Of a stretch of DNA of 64,000 nucleotides, positions 35,775 to 47,175 are shown one piece after another; position 1 is the first letter of the stretch, and each line of letters opens with the position of its first letter. The position numbers and the translations under genes are program-made. Below the pieces are notes generated by a model, which was not told the DNA's origin, made no database searches, and worked only from the letters and a program-made list of their open reading frames with translations. The stretch covers positions 682,001 to 746,000 of the forward strand of contig CAWEMO010000005.1 of the NCBI GenBank assembly GCA_963810195.1, given 5' to 3'. Origin of the DNA: Chersky-840 sp963810195. GTDB taxonomy: Bacteria > Actinomycetota > Acidimicrobiia > Acidimicrobiales > UBA8190.

Positions 35775-35969
35775 CGACCTCCCGGCCCGCGCTACGGGCG
35801 CACTCTACCCTTTCGTCTCCCTCGATCCCTTGGGCAGACTCGCCCTCGAGGCGCGGGAATGGGCTGCCCGCCTAGAGGGGATGATGCCAGAGGGATGATG
35901 GAGATGCCCGGCCGTTCTACGGGCGGTGCGCGGCGAAGCGCGAGACGAAGTGCGAGGCGAGGAGACGAC

Positions 35970-36812
35970 ATGGACGTCGCGGTGCTGGGGACGGGGAAGA
36001 TGGGGTCGGCCATCGCCCGGCGGTTGCACGAACAGGGCCACACCGTGCACCTGTGGAACAGGACTCCGGACCGGGCCGAGGCCCTCGGGATCGGGTCCAT
36101 CTACGCCACCCCGGAGCAGGCGGCGGGCCCGGCCCAGGTGGTGCTCAGCATCCTGAACGGCACCGAGGCGGTGCGCGAGGTGTATCTCGGTGAGCACGGC
36201 GCGCTCGAGGCCGGCGGCGACCGGGTGTACGTGGACGTCACCACCGCCAGCCTCGACGTCCACGTGGAGGTGGCAGCGGCCGCCGCCGAACGCGGGGCGG
36301 CCTTCGTGGAGGCGCCCGTGCTGGGCAGCATCCCGGCCGCCGATTCGGGAAGCCTCCTGCTGCTCGTCGGAGGCGACACCGCCGCCGTCGACGCGGCCCG
36401 TCCCGTGCTCGAGACGCTGGGCGAGCTGCGCCACATCGGCCCCCTGGGGGCGGGCATCCGCCTCAAGCTCGTGGCCAACTCCTACCTGGGCATCACCCAC
36501 GCCGCGGCCGGGGAGCTCCTTGCCGCCGCGGTCGCCAGCGGTCTCGACGTCGACGCCGTCTTCGCCGTCCTGGTCCGGTTCGTGCCCTATCTCGAGGTCA
36601 GGCGGTCGGGGTTCGTGGACCGCAGGTACGAGCCGGTGCTGTTCCGGCTGGCCGACATGCTCAAGGACCTGGGGCTCGCCTTGGACGTCTACCGGCGTTC
36701 GGGGAGCGACACGCCTATCACCGCCCTCACCGAGGAGCTCTTCGCCCGCGCCGCGCCGCGCCACGGCGAGCTCGACCTCCCGGCGGTGGCCGAGGTCTTC
36801 CACGACGGGTAG
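35970..36812 (+). CDS. NAD(P)-dependent beta-hydroxyacid dehydrogenase (HIBADH/GLYR family)
   Basis: A 280-residue oxidoreductase. MDVAVLGTGKMGSAIARRL is the N-terminal Rossmann GxGxMG motif, FVEAPVLGSIPAADSGSLLL is the substrate-binding segment, and KLVANSYLGITHAAAGE holds the catalytic Lys near residue 170. Relatives reduce 3-hydroxyisobutyrate, tartronate semialdehyde or succinic semialdehyde; no specificity is clear. GAGGAG precedes the ATG. Confidence 0.9.
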   Translation: MDVAVLGTGKMGSAIARRLHEQGHTVHLWNRTPDRAEALGIGSIYATPEQAAGPAQVVLSILNGTEAVREVYLGEHGALEAGGDRVYVDVTTASLDVHVEVAAAAAERGAAFVEAPVLGSIPAADSGSLLLLVGGDTAAVDAARPVLETLGELRHIGPLGAGIRLKLVANSYLGITHAAAGELLAAAVASGLDVDAVFAVLVRFVPYLEVRRSGFVDRRYEPVLFRLADMLKDLGLALDVYRRSGSDTPITALTEELFARAAPRHGELDLPAVAEVFHDG

Positions 36813-36900
36813 CGGGCGTCGGTCCCCGGGATGCAGCGGGTCGTCCGGCCGCGGCGCGCCCTGGACGCGGCACCCCGGTGGAGAGGTAGCGTGCGGGCAT

Positions 36901-37872
<972 letters not shown>

Positions 37873-37997
37873 GAGCGGGGGCTGCGATCGCACCCTGGGA
37901 AGGGCTCCGGCAGGCGCCGGCTTCCGTCCCCGCCCCCGGGCCTTCTACACTGGGTCGCCCGTTCGCCGCACCCGAGCACCCGAGGAGCGCTGCACCC

Positions 37998-38678
37998 ATG
38001 GCCGAGATCACCCTGGTCGCCGAGACCGGTCGTCCGTCGGGCTCCAGCGCGGCGCGCCGGCTGCGCCACGACGGGCGGATCCCCGCCGTCGTGTACGGCC
38101 CGGGGGTGGCGCCCATGCCGGTGTCGGTGGCGGCGAGGGAGCTCCGGGCCGCGCTCAGCACCGACGCCGGGCTGAACGCGGTGCTGTCGCTGCAGGTCGA
38201 CGGCAAGAAGTTCCTGACCATGGCCCGCGAGCTCCAGCGCCATCCGGTGCGGGGCAGCGTGACGCACGTCGACTTCCAGGTGGTCGACCCCGACCGTGAG
38301 GTCACCGCCGAGGTCACCATCACCCTCACCGGTGAGGCCCTCGAGCTGCACCGGGCCGACGGGGTGCTCGAGCAGCAGATGTTCTCGCTCACCATCAAGT
38401 CCCGCCCCGCCGACATCCCCGCCCACCTGGATGTGGACATCAGCGATCTCGTGATCGGGTCCGCGGTGCGCGTCTCGGACATCGTGCTGCCCCCCAACGT
38501 GGTCACCGAGGTCGACCCCGAGGCGATCGTCGCCGCCGGCCAGCCCCCGCGCGTCCAGGTGCTCGAGGGCGAGGCGGCCGAGGGCGAGGCGGCCGAGGGC
38601 GAGGCGGGCGAAGGTGCGCCGTCCGCCGGCGGGGAGCCGTCCGCGGAGGGCGGGGGCGAGCCGGGCGGGGAGAGCTAA
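37998..38678 (+). CDS. rplY: 50S ribosomal protein L25/general stress protein Ctc
   Basis: A 226-residue long-form L25 binding 5S rRNA. ITLVAETGRPSGSSAARRLR and GRIPAVVYGPG open the L25 domain; the TL5-like C-terminal beta domain runs to about 185. The last ~40 residues are Glu/Gly/Ala repeats encoded by three 15-bp units at 38565-38609, an acidic disordered tail. Located between prs and pth as in many bacteria. Confidence 0.94.
   Translation: MAEITLVAETGRPSGSSAARRLRHDGRIPAVVYGPGVAPMPVSVAARELRAALSTDAGLNAVLSLQVDGKKFLTMARELQRHPVRGSVTHVDFQVVDPDREVTAEVTITLTGEALELHRADGVLEQQMFSLTIKSRPADIPAHLDVDISDLVIGSAVRVSDIVLPPNVVTEVDPEAIVAAGQPPRVQVLEGEAAEGEAAEGEAGEGAPSAGGEPSAEGGGEPGGES
38565..38609 (+). repeat. 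In-frame 15-bp repeat in the L25 acidic tail
   Basis: Two identical copies of GAGGGCGAGGCGGCC and a third with one change, encoding EGEAA units. Confidence 0.85.
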
Positions 38679-38741
38679 CCCCTGCGTCGCCTGCTGCCCG
38701 CGTCCGGCAGGGGGGCCAGGGGGACGGCGGCCGACCTGCTG

Positions 38742-39308
38742 GTGGTGGGCCTCGGCAACCCGGGAGCCGAATTCGAGCGGACCCGCCACAACCTCGGCGC
38801 CGAGGTCGTCGAGCTCTTGGCGTCACGTCGGGGCCTTCGGCTGCGGCCCGAGAAGGGCACGCGGGCCCTCGCCGCGTCCACCCGCCTCGACCAGGAGCTG
38901 GTGGTGCTGGCCGTGCCCCAGACGTACATGAACGAGTCGGGGATGGCGGTGTCGGCCCTGATGCGCCGCTTCCGCGTCCCGGGGACGGACCGGCTCGTGG
39001 TGGTCCACGACGAGCTCGACCTGCCCACGGGCAGGGTGAAGGTCAAGGTCGGAGGCGGCACCGCCGGCAACAACGGGCTCAAGTCCATCCATTCCCATCT
39101 GCACGACCCGGGGTACGTACGCGTCCGCATCGGCATCGACAAGCCCCCCGGGCGCGAGGCCGGGGCCGACTACGTGCTGCGCCGCCCGACCCGTGCCCAG
39201 CGCGACGCCCTGGACGTGGCGGTGGCGGTGGCCGCCGATGCCGTCGAGGTGATCGCCCTCGAGGGTGTCGACGCCGCCATGGCGCGGTTCAACGGCGACA
39301 CGGCCTAG
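38742..39308 (+). CDS. pth: Peptidyl-tRNA hydrolase
   Basis: About 188 residues as written. VGLGNPGAEFERTRHNLG carries the catalytic His and Asn, PQTYMNESGMAV and VVHDELDLPTGRVKVKVGGG the rest of the active site, and GNNGLKSI is the last motif. Starting at GTG 38742 clips the first beta strand (ADLLVVGL lies just upstream in frame); no ATG/GTG/TTG is available earlier, but CTG 38682 lies behind GGGGAG and would restore it. Translation probably begins at such a non-standard codon. Confidence 0.93.
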   Translation: MVGLGNPGAEFERTRHNLGAEVVELLASRRGLRLRPEKGTRALAASTRLDQELVVLAVPQTYMNESGMAVSALMRRFRVPGTDRLVVVHDELDLPTGRVKVKVGGGTAGNNGLKSIHSHLHDPGYVRVRIGIDKPPGREAGADYVLRRPTRAQRDALDVAVAVAADAVEVIALEGVDAAMARFNGDTA

Positions 39309-39390
39309 CTGTAGAAGCCAGCGGGGGAGCAGGGCACCTGGCCCCTCGTCCGCCGTGGGTGTCGTGGGTGACGGCCGTTAACCTGCTGGG

Positions 39391-42300
39391 GTGAGCCTCC
39401 GCTCGCTCCCTTCACTGCTCCGTCACGAGCCCGCCATGGTCGACGCCATGGGGTCGCGCAGTGGCGCGCTGGCCGTGCCCGACGCCGCGGTGGCCTTTGT
39501 GGTGGCGGGGATGTGCCGTCTGGGCGAGCGCCGGCCCCTGCTGGTGGTGACGCCCACCGTCGTCGACGCCGAGCGCCTGAGCCACGACGTGGGCGCCTTC
39601 CTCGGGGACGACGCCGTGGCGATGTTCCCGGCCTGGGACACGCTGCCCTTCGAGCGCGTCAGTCCCGAATTGTCGACGATGGGGCGGCGCCTGCGCCTGC
39701 TGTGGAGCCTGCAGGACCCCGGCGCGCGCCGGCGGTGATCGTGGCGCCGGTGCGCGCCCTGTTGCAGCGTCTGGGCCCTTTCGAGGAGTCCGCCGTGCCC
39801 GTGCGCGTGGCACGCGGCGATCGGGTGGAGCTGCACGAGCTCGTGGCCCGGCTCGTCGCTCTGGGATACCGGCGCGAGTACCAGGTCGAGCATCGCGGCG
39901 AGCTCGCCGTGCGGGGCGGCATCGTCGACGTGTACCCCTCGACCTCCGAGCTCCCGGTGCGGATCGACCTGTGGGGCGACGAGGTCGACCGGCTCACCGA
40001 GTTCGACCCCGGGGACCAGCGCTCGGTGGCCGACGTCGCGGACATCGAGCTCTTCGGGTGCCGCGAGGTGCTCCCCACGCCGGAGGTGCGTGCCCGGGCC
40101 GCCACCCTCGTCCGCACCGAACCGTGGGGACGCTCGCAGTGGGAGCGGCTGGCCGAGGGCCAGATCTTCGACGGCATGGAGTCGTGGCTCCCGTGGCTCG
40201 TCGACACCGAGCGTGTCCTGCCCGACCTGATCGGCCCCGGCGGGCGCATCGTGCTCGTCGATCCCCGCCGCATCCGGGACCGCGCCGCCGAGCTCAACGA
40301 CGAAGAGGCGGCCCTGGCGGGGGCCCTCGCCGTCACGTGGGGAGTCGTGCAAAGTGCCGACGCAGGTGACGGTGCCGACGTCGGCGCCACACCCGGTGAT
40401 AGTGCCGGAGCCGGTGCCACGCCCGGTGACAGGGCCGATCCTTCGGAGCGGTTCCCGCGCCTGAACGTCCCCTACGAGCGTCTGCTCGAGGGCTCGGCCG
40501 CCCCCGTGTTGTCGATGGTGCCGGTGGCCGACTCGCCCGCCACCCCCGCCGTGGTGGCGCGCGGCATGGACCCGGTGCACGGCGACCGGGCGCTGCTGGC
40601 CGCTCGCCTGTCGGAGCTGGTGGCGGGGGGCTACTCGGTGACGGTGTGCGCCGAGGGCGCGGGCTCGGCGTCGCGGCTGGCGTCGGTGCTGGCCGAGGAG
40701 GGCATGGTCGTCCCCGTCGTCACCGTCGTCACCGGTGCCGGCGCAGACGGAGCAGGTGGGGACGGGGCCGGGCGCGACCGTTCCGACCTCGGCGGCGGGG
40801 TCGACCTGACCCGCCCCGGCATCCGGATCGTCGTGGCGCCGCTCGAGCGCGGCGTGGTGGTGCCCGCCGCCAAGGTGGCGGTCCTCGCCGAGGCCGACTT
40901 CACGGGGCGACGCCGCGCCCATCGGCCCGCCCGGGCACGGGCGCGGCCCACCGACGGGTTCTTCGACGACCTCTCACCCGGTGACTACGTCGTGCACCGC
41001 CAGCACGGCGTGGCCCGTTACAGCGGGATGGTCACACGCGTCGTCAACGGCGCGTCGCGCGACTACCTGCTGCTCGAGTACCGCGGTGACGACAAGCTGT
41101 ACCTGCCGTCGGACCAGATCGACGCGCTCACCCCCTACAGCGGGGGCGAGTCGCCCACGCTCAACCGCCTCGGCGGCTCGGAGTGGCAGCGCACGCGGGC
41201 CAAGGCGCGCGCCGCGGTGCACGAGATCGCCCAGGAGCTCGTCGAGCTCTACCGGCGGCGCCTGCACGTGAAGGGCCATGCCTTCGCGCCCGACACGCCG
41301 TGGCAGCGCGAGCTCGAGGACTCCTTCCCCTTCACCGAGACCGTCGACCAGAGCCACGCCGTCGAGGAGGTCAAGGCCGACATGGAGGCCGAGGTGCCCA
41401 TGGACCGCCTGGTGTGCGGCGACGTCGGGTTCGGCAAGACCGAGGTGGCGGTGCGGGCCGTGTTCAAGGCCGTTCAGGACGGCAAGCAGGCCGCCGTGCT
41501 CGTCCCCACCACGCTGCTCGCCCAGCAGCACGCCCAGACCTTCTCCGAGCGCTACGCGGGGTTCCCCGTGCGCGTGGAGATGCTGTCGCGCTTTCTCACC
41601 CCGGCCCAGGCGCGCGACGTCGTGGCCGGCCTGGCTTCGGGTGCGGTCGACGTGGTGGTCGGCACGCACCGGATGCTGGCGGGCGACGTCACCTTCAAGG
41701 ACCTGGGCCTACTCGTGGTGGACGAGGAGCAGCGCTTCGGCGTCAGCCACAAGGAGACCATGAAGCAGATGGCCTCGGGCGTCGACGTGTTGACCCTGAC
41801 GGCGAACCCCATCCCCCGTACCCTCGAGATGGCCCTCACCGGCATCCGCGACCTCTCCCTCATCAACACGCCGCCCGCGGCGCGCCAGCCCATCCTCACC
41901 TACGTGGGCGAGTTCGAGGAAGCCGCCGTCGTCGAGGCGTTGCGCCGCGAGCTCCTGCGCGAGGGCCAGGCGTTCTTCGTGCACAACTGGGTGCAGAACA
42001 TCGAGGCCGTGGCGGCGCGCCTGCGCGAGCTCGTCCCCGAGGCGCGCGTGGCGGTGGCCCACGGCCAGATGGACGAAGGCACGCTCGAGCAGGTCGTGTT
42101 CGACTTCTGGGAGAGACGGTTCGACGTGCTGGTGTGCACCACGATCATCGAGTCGGGCATCGACATGCCGACCGTCAACACGCTCGTGGTCGACCGCGCC
42201 GACCGCCTCGGGCTGGGCCAACTCCACCAGCTGCGCGGGCGCGTGGGCCGCGCCGGCCAACGCGCCTACGCGTACCTGCTCCATCCCGCCGACCGCGTGC

Positions 42301-43034
42301 TGTCGGAGGCGGCCTACGAGCGGTTGCGCACCATCGGCGAGCAGACCGAGCTCGGTGCCGGCTTCAAGATCGCCATGCGCGACCTCGAGATCCGGGGCGC
42401 GGGCAACCTGCTCGGGCGCGACCAGTCCGGCCACATCGCGGCTGTCGGGTACGACCTGTACGTGCAGCTCGTGGCCGAGGCGGTGGCCGAGATGAAGGGC
42501 GAGCCGCTGCGGCCCCCCGTCGAGGTCACCATCGACGTCCCCTCCGACGCGCATCTGCCCGCCGACTACGTGTCCCGGGAGGACCTGCGCCTCGAGGCCT
42601 ACCGGCGCCTGGCGTCGGTCACCGTCCAAGCCGAGGTCGACGACATCCGCGCCGAATGGCTGGATCGCTTCGGCCCGTTGCCCGCTCCCGCCGAGGGGCT
42701 TCTCGCCGTGGCCCGGCTGCGCGTCGAGTGCCTGCGCACCGGCGTGCGCGAGGTGTCGGCCACCCCGGCGCGCCCGGGCCAGGGGGCGGGCCGTCCGGGA
42801 CGGCGCGGGCTCGTGGCCCGGATCGCGCCGCTCGAGCTGCCGGCCTCCGCCCGGGTGCGCCTGCGGCGCCTGCGCCCCGAGGCCGTGGTCAAGGAGGAGA
42901 CCCACCAGCTGGTGGTGCCCCTGGGGCCCGACGAGCGGCCGGTGGACGCCTTGACGGAGCTGATCGGCGAGCTCGTGCCCGTGCCCGGCGCCCTCGTCGG
43001 GGCCGAATCGTCTGGGGCGGGGGCGCGCCGGTAG
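39391..43034 (+). CDS. mfd: Transcription-repair coupling factor Mfd, one-base frameshift near 39722
   Basis: The N-terminal 110 codons (GTG 39391) end in a stop at 39738, while the following frame begins at RAPAVIVAPVRALLQRL and continues to a full C-terminus. Adding one base to the GG at 39721-39722 gives 1214 residues, normal for Mfd. Later domains are intact: UvrB-like module, RNAP-interaction segment (PGDYVVHRQHGVARY), helicase motifs GDVGFGKTEVAVRA, DEEQRFGV and QLRGRVGRAGQRAYAYL, and the TRCF C-terminal domain. An Asp/Gly/Ala-rich insert lies around 40360-40445. The enzyme removes stalled polymerase and recruits UvrA. Confidence 0.92.
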
Positions 43035-43046
43035 AGTGCCCGTTCC

Positions 43047-44174
43047 GTGAAGCGCCTCCTGGCATTCGTCGTCCTGGGGGCGCTGTGCGCGGGGGCGGCG
43101 GGATGCGATCTGGGCCCGACCGCGGCCACCGTCAACGGGCTCACCATCAGCCAGTCCGACTTCCAGGGCCAGCTGTCGGTGGTCTCGGGCAGCACCGCGG
43201 CGCAGTGCGCGCTGTCCGTCGAGGAGACCCAGAGCGGGGGCACCCTGCCGACCGTGGCGGGCACCGGCGACGCCACGGTGTCGACGCAGTTCGCCGCCTT
43301 CGAGCTCAACGGCGTCGTCGAGCAGAGCCTCGAGCAGTGGTCTCTGGCGCAGCGCCACGTCGAGGTGACCGCGTCCGACGTCGCCACCGCCCGCCAGGAC
43401 TACGAGTCCCAGCTCGAAGCGGCCGCGGCGCAGAGCGGCTCACCGTGCGGCCTGACCGGCACCAGCCTCGTCGCCGCGCTGCCCCGGAAGTTCGTCGACC
43501 AGCAGGCGCTGTCCCTCGCCTACCAGGAGAAGCTCGAGGAGGTCGTCGGCCGCGTCGACGTGAGCACCTCCGCCCTGCGCGCCTATTACGACTCGCACCT
43601 GACCGACGTCACCCAGCTGTGCCTGAACCTCATCATCGCCACCGACCAGGCCTCCGCGCAGGCCATCCACGACAAGATCGCGGCCGGTGCCAGCTTCGAA
43701 ACCGCTTCGCAGGGCTCGGGTGTCGACTCCAACAGCCCCGCCGGGGGGGAGGGGCCGTGCGTGTACCCCTCCGACATCGTGGCCCAGCTGGGTCAGTCGG
43801 CCGCCGCCGCGGTCGAGGCGTTGGGCGACGGCCAGCTGGCAGCTCCCCAGGGCATCCCGGTCCAGGGCAGCACGGGGGCGACCACGGTGTGGGTCGTCAT
43901 CGGGGTGCGTGCGCACAACCTGGTCTCCTTCGCCGACGCCGAGTCCGGCCTGCGCCAGGCGCTGTTGGGCATGGGCGGGGCGAAGCTGACCGCGGCGCTC
44001 ACCCGCGTGGTGCGCAGCGCCCGGGTGGACCTCGACCCCCGCTACGGGACGTGGAGCGCGGGACGAGGCGTGTCGCCTCCGACCCCGCCCAAGCCCGCCT
44101 TCGTGCTCAACCCGGCGGTCGACCCGAGCTCGGGCGAGTCGATCCTCGGTCCGAGCGGCCAGTCCACGGGCTGA
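43047..44174 (+). CDS. SurA-like lipoprotein, peptidyl-prolyl isomerase family
   Basis: A 375-residue envelope protein. The signal MKRLLAFVVLGALCAGAAGC ends in lipobox Cys20. ATVNGLTISQSDFQGQL is the SurA N-terminal helix start, and residues about 185-300 (LNLIIATDQASAQAIHDKIAAGASFETAS) follow a PPIC parvulin outline, though catalytic residues are weakly conserved, so chaperone function is more certain than isomerase activity. Starts 12 bases after mfd, a common actinobacterial order. Confidence 0.85.
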   Translation: MKRLLAFVVLGALCAGAAGCDLGPTAATVNGLTISQSDFQGQLSVVSGSTAAQCALSVEETQSGGTLPTVAGTGDATVSTQFAAFELNGVVEQSLEQWSLAQRHVEVTASDVATARQDYESQLEAAAAQSGSPCGLTGTSLVAALPRKFVDQQALSLAYQEKLEEVVGRVDVSTSALRAYYDSHLTDVTQLCLNLIIATDQASAQAIHDKIAAGASFETASQGSGVDSNSPAGGEGPCVYPSDIVAQLGQSAAAAVEALGDGQLAAPQGIPVQGSTGATTVWVVIGVRAHNLVSFADAESGLRQALLGMGGAKLTAALTRVVRSARVDLDPRYGTWSAGRGVSPPTPPKPAFVLNPAVDPSSGESILGPSGQSTG

Positions 44175-44181
44175 CGCGGCC

Positions 44182-45666
44182 GTGGGCCCGTCCGTGCCCC
44201 GGGAGGGCGGTCACCCGAGGGTGATCGTCGTGGGGCTCGGCCCCGCCGGTCCCGAGCTGATGCCCGATGCGGCGCGCCACGCGCTGGCGGGCGCCGCCCG
44301 GTGCCTCGTGCGCACGGCGCGCCATCCCTCTGCCGCCGCGGTCCGGGACCTCGCCACGGGGCCCGTCGAGTTCCTCGACCGCCTCTACGACGTGTCGCGC
44401 ACCTTCGACGACGTGTACGCGGCGATCGTGGAGGAGGTCGTGGTCGCGGCGCGCGCCGTGGCGGGTTCGGGGTACGTCGCCTATGCCGTCCCCGGTTCGC
44501 CGCTCGTGGCCGAGCGCTCGGTGGCGTTGGTGCGCGCCGATCCCCGCGTCACGGTCGAGGTCGTCGTGGCGCCGTCCTTCCTCGACCTGGCCTGGGAGCG
44601 CCTGGGGGTGGACCCCGTCGATGCCGGGGTGCGGCTCGTCGACGGGACCGCCTTCGCCACCGGGGCCGCCGGCGAGCGCGGCCCCCTCCTCGTGGCGCAG
44701 TGCCACAGCCGCGCCGTGCTCGGTGCGGTCAAACTGGCCGCCGACGACGCTGCCGGGGAGGACCCGGGGCGCACCGCCGTGCTCCTGCACCATCTCGGGC
44801 TGCCCGACGAGCGGGTCGTCGAGGTGCCGTGGGCCGACGTCGACCGCACCCTGGAGCCCGACCACCTCACCGCATTGTGGGTGGGGCACCTGGCGCCACC
44901 GGTCGCCGCCGAGCTGGTGGCGCTCGAGGAGCTCGTGCGCACCCTGCGGGCGCGCTGTCCCTGGGACCGGCGCCAGACCCACGCCTCGCTGGCGCGCCAT
45001 CTCCTCGAGGAGGCGTACGAGGCGCTCGACGCCATCGAGGTGGTCGCCGCCACGGAGCCCGACGTCGCCCCCGAAGCCGTAGCAAACCTCGAGGAGGAGC
45101 TCGGCGACCTGTTGTTCCAGGTCTACTTCCACGCCCTGCTGGCGACGGAGGAGGGTCACTTCACCCTGGCGGACGTGGCGCGCACGCTGCACGACAAGCT
45201 CGTGTCGCGCCATCCCCACGTCTTCGGCGACGCCGTGGCCGAGACCCCCGAGGACGTGGCCGCCCGGTGGGAGGTGCTGAAGAAGGCCGAGAAGGGCCGC
45301 ACCAGCGTCACCGACGGCATCCCCCGGGCGCTGCCTGCGCTGGCGCTGGCGGCCAAGCTCCAGCGCAAGGCGGAGTCGATCGGCATCGACACGGGATCGC
45401 TCGACGAACGGCGGCGTCAGATCGCCGCCGGCCTCGAGGCGCTGGGCGCCACCCTCCCCGCGGACAATGGGCGCAGCGGCCCGGTCGCCGAATCCTCGGG
45501 GGAGACCCTGGAGGCCCTGCCGGCGACGGTCGAGATGCTCGGGGAGATGCTCTTCGCCCTGGCCGACGCGGCGCGGCGCCTCGGGGTCGATCCCGAGACG
45601 GCGCTGCGGGGCTACACGGGGGGATTCCGCCGCGCCATCGAAGCCACCGAGGCCCGGCCGGGCTGA
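44182..45666 (+). CDS. mazG: MazG nucleotide pyrophosphohydrolase with N-terminal methylase-like domain
   Basis: A 494-residue fusion. Residues ~12-225 form a tetrapyrrole-methylase-like domain (RVIVVGLGPAGPELMPDA, AVPGSPLVAERS). Residues ~245-490 hold the MazG domain: RCPWDRRQTHASLARHLLEEAYE and NLEEELGDLLFQVYFHA carry the EExxE/ExxD metal site, and ADVARTLHDKLVSRHPHVFGD follows. The arrangement resembles YabN of Bacillus. It hydrolyses non-canonical or surplus NTPs. It follows the SurA-like gene after seven bases. Confidence 0.92.
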   Translation: MGPSVPREGGHPRVIVVGLGPAGPELMPDAARHALAGAARCLVRTARHPSAAAVRDLATGPVEFLDRLYDVSRTFDDVYAAIVEEVVVAARAVAGSGYVAYAVPGSPLVAERSVALVRADPRVTVEVVVAPSFLDLAWERLGVDPVDAGVRLVDGTAFATGAAGERGPLLVAQCHSRAVLGAVKLAADDAAGEDPGRTAVLLHHLGLPDERVVEVPWADVDRTLEPDHLTALWVGHLAPPVAAELVALEELVRTLRARCPWDRRQTHASLARHLLEEAYEALDAIEVVAATEPDVAPEAVANLEEELGDLLFQVYFHALLATEEGHFTLADVARTLHDKLVSRHPHVFGDAVAETPEDVAARWEVLKKAEKGRTSVTDGIPRALPALALAAKLQRKAESIGIDTGSLDERRRQIAAGLEALGATLPADNGRSGPVAESSGETLEALPATVEMLGEMLFALADAARRLGVDPETALRGYTGGFRRAIEATEARPG

Positions 45667-45870
45667 ACCCCGGGTATCGGCCCTGGTCCGGTGGCGCCTG
45701 CGGCCCGGAACGTGCCTCGGGGCCGGCTCGGACGCGGCCCGGACCCGCCCCGCACCCTGCTCGGATCGTGCCCGGGATCCTGCCCGAGGCGCCGAGTCGG
45801 GGCCCGCCGCCTCCGCCTGCCGCTCATGCCCAGCGAGTAACTTCTACAACACTTACAACAGGGACAACAC

Positions 45871-47175
45871 ATGACTGCTATCGAGAAGATCGAAGCGCGC
45901 GAGGTCCTCGACTCCCGCGGCAATCCCACCGTGGAGGTCGAGGTCGTCCTGGACTCGGGCGCGGGCGGGCGGGCCATCGTCCCGTCGGGCGCGTCGACCG
46001 GTGTGCACGAGGCCACGGAGTGGCGCGACGGCGGAGACCGCTACGGCGGCAAGGGGGTGCTCGGTGCCGTCGAGCACGTGAACGGCGAGATCGCCGAGGC
46101 GCTCTCGGCGTTCGACCCCTACGACCAGCGCGGGATCGACATGGCCCTCGTCGACCTGGACGGGACGCCGTCGAAGGGCCGGCTGGGGGCCAACGCCGTG
46201 GTGGGCGTGTCGCTGGCCGTCGCCCGGGCCGCCGCGGTGGACGCCGGGATGCCCCTGTTCCGCTACGTCGGCGGCGCCAACGCGCACGTGCTGCCGGTGC
46301 CCATGATGAACGTCCTCAACGGCGGCGTCCACGCCGACAACTCCGTCGACTTCCAGGAGTTCATGGTCATGCCCGTGGGGGCGGCGTCGTACTCCGAGGG
46401 GCTGCGCTGGGGCGTCGAGACCTACCACGCGCTGGCCAAGGTGCTCAAAGGGCGCGGTCTGGCCACGACGGTGGGCGACGAGGGCGGGTTCGCGCCCGAT
46501 CTGCCGTCGAACGCGGAGGCCGTCGCCATCCTCATGCAGGCCATCGAAGAAGCGGGCCGGGTGCCCGGCGACGAGGTCGCCATCGCGCTCGACCCCGCCA
46601 CGAGCGAATTCTTCGAGGACGGCGTGTACAACCTGGCGGGCGAGGGGCGCCGGCTCTCGCCGCAGGAGATGGTCGACTACTGGGTCGAGTTGAGTGACCG
46701 CTACCCCGCCATCGTGTCCCTCGAGGACGGCATGGCGGAGGACGACTGGGACGGCTGGGTGGCGCTCACCGCTGCCCTCGGGGGTCGGCTGCAGATCGTG
46801 GGCGACGACAACTTCGTCACCAACCGGGAGCGCCTGGCGCTCGGCATCGAGCGCGGCGCGGCCAACGCCATCCTGATCAAGGTGAACCAGATCGGCACGC
46901 TGAGCGAGACGCTCGACACGATGGCGCTGGCCACCAGCTCCTCGTACGCGTCCGTGATCTCGCACCGCTCGGGCGAGACCGAGGACACCACCATCGCCGA
47001 TCTCGCCGTGGCCACCAACTGCGGGCAGATCAAGTCCGGCGCCCCGGCCCGGTCCGACCGGGTGGCGAAGTACAACCAGCTGTTGCGCATCGAGGAGGAG
47101 CTCGGCGAGTCGGCGGCGTATCTCGGGCGCGCCGCGCTCTCGAGCCCCCCCGGCGGAGGTCGGTCGGCTCGGTGA
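45871..47175 (+). CDS. eno: Enolase
   Basis: A 434-residue glycolytic enzyme converting 2-phosphoglycerate to phosphoenolpyruvate. PSGASTGVHEA contains the loop that closes on substrate, ALDPATSEFFEDG and GDDNFVTN carry magnesium ligands, ILIKVNQIGTLSET holds the catalytic lysine and SHRSGETEDTTIADLAV the signature. The upstream 204 bases contain no gene; the last 30 are AT-richer with repeated ACAAC, probably the promoter and leader. Confidence 0.97.
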   Translation: MTAIEKIEAREVLDSRGNPTVEVEVVLDSGAGGRAIVPSGASTGVHEATEWRDGGDRYGGKGVLGAVEHVNGEIAEALSAFDPYDQRGIDMALVDLDGTPSKGRLGANAVVGVSLAVARAAAVDAGMPLFRYVGGANAHVLPVPMMNVLNGGVHADNSVDFQEFMVMPVGAASYSEGLRWGVETYHALAKVLKGRGLATTVGDEGGFAPDLPSNAEAVAILMQAIEEAGRVPGDEVAIALDPATSEFFEDGVYNLAGEGRRLSPQEMVDYWVELSDRYPAIVSLEDGMAEDDWDGWVALTAALGGRLQIVGDDNFVTNRERLALGIERGAANAILIKVNQIGTLSETLDTMALATSSSYASVISHRSGETEDTTIADLAVATNCGQIKSGAPARSDRVAKYNQLLRIEEELGESAAYLGRAALSSPPGGGRSAR

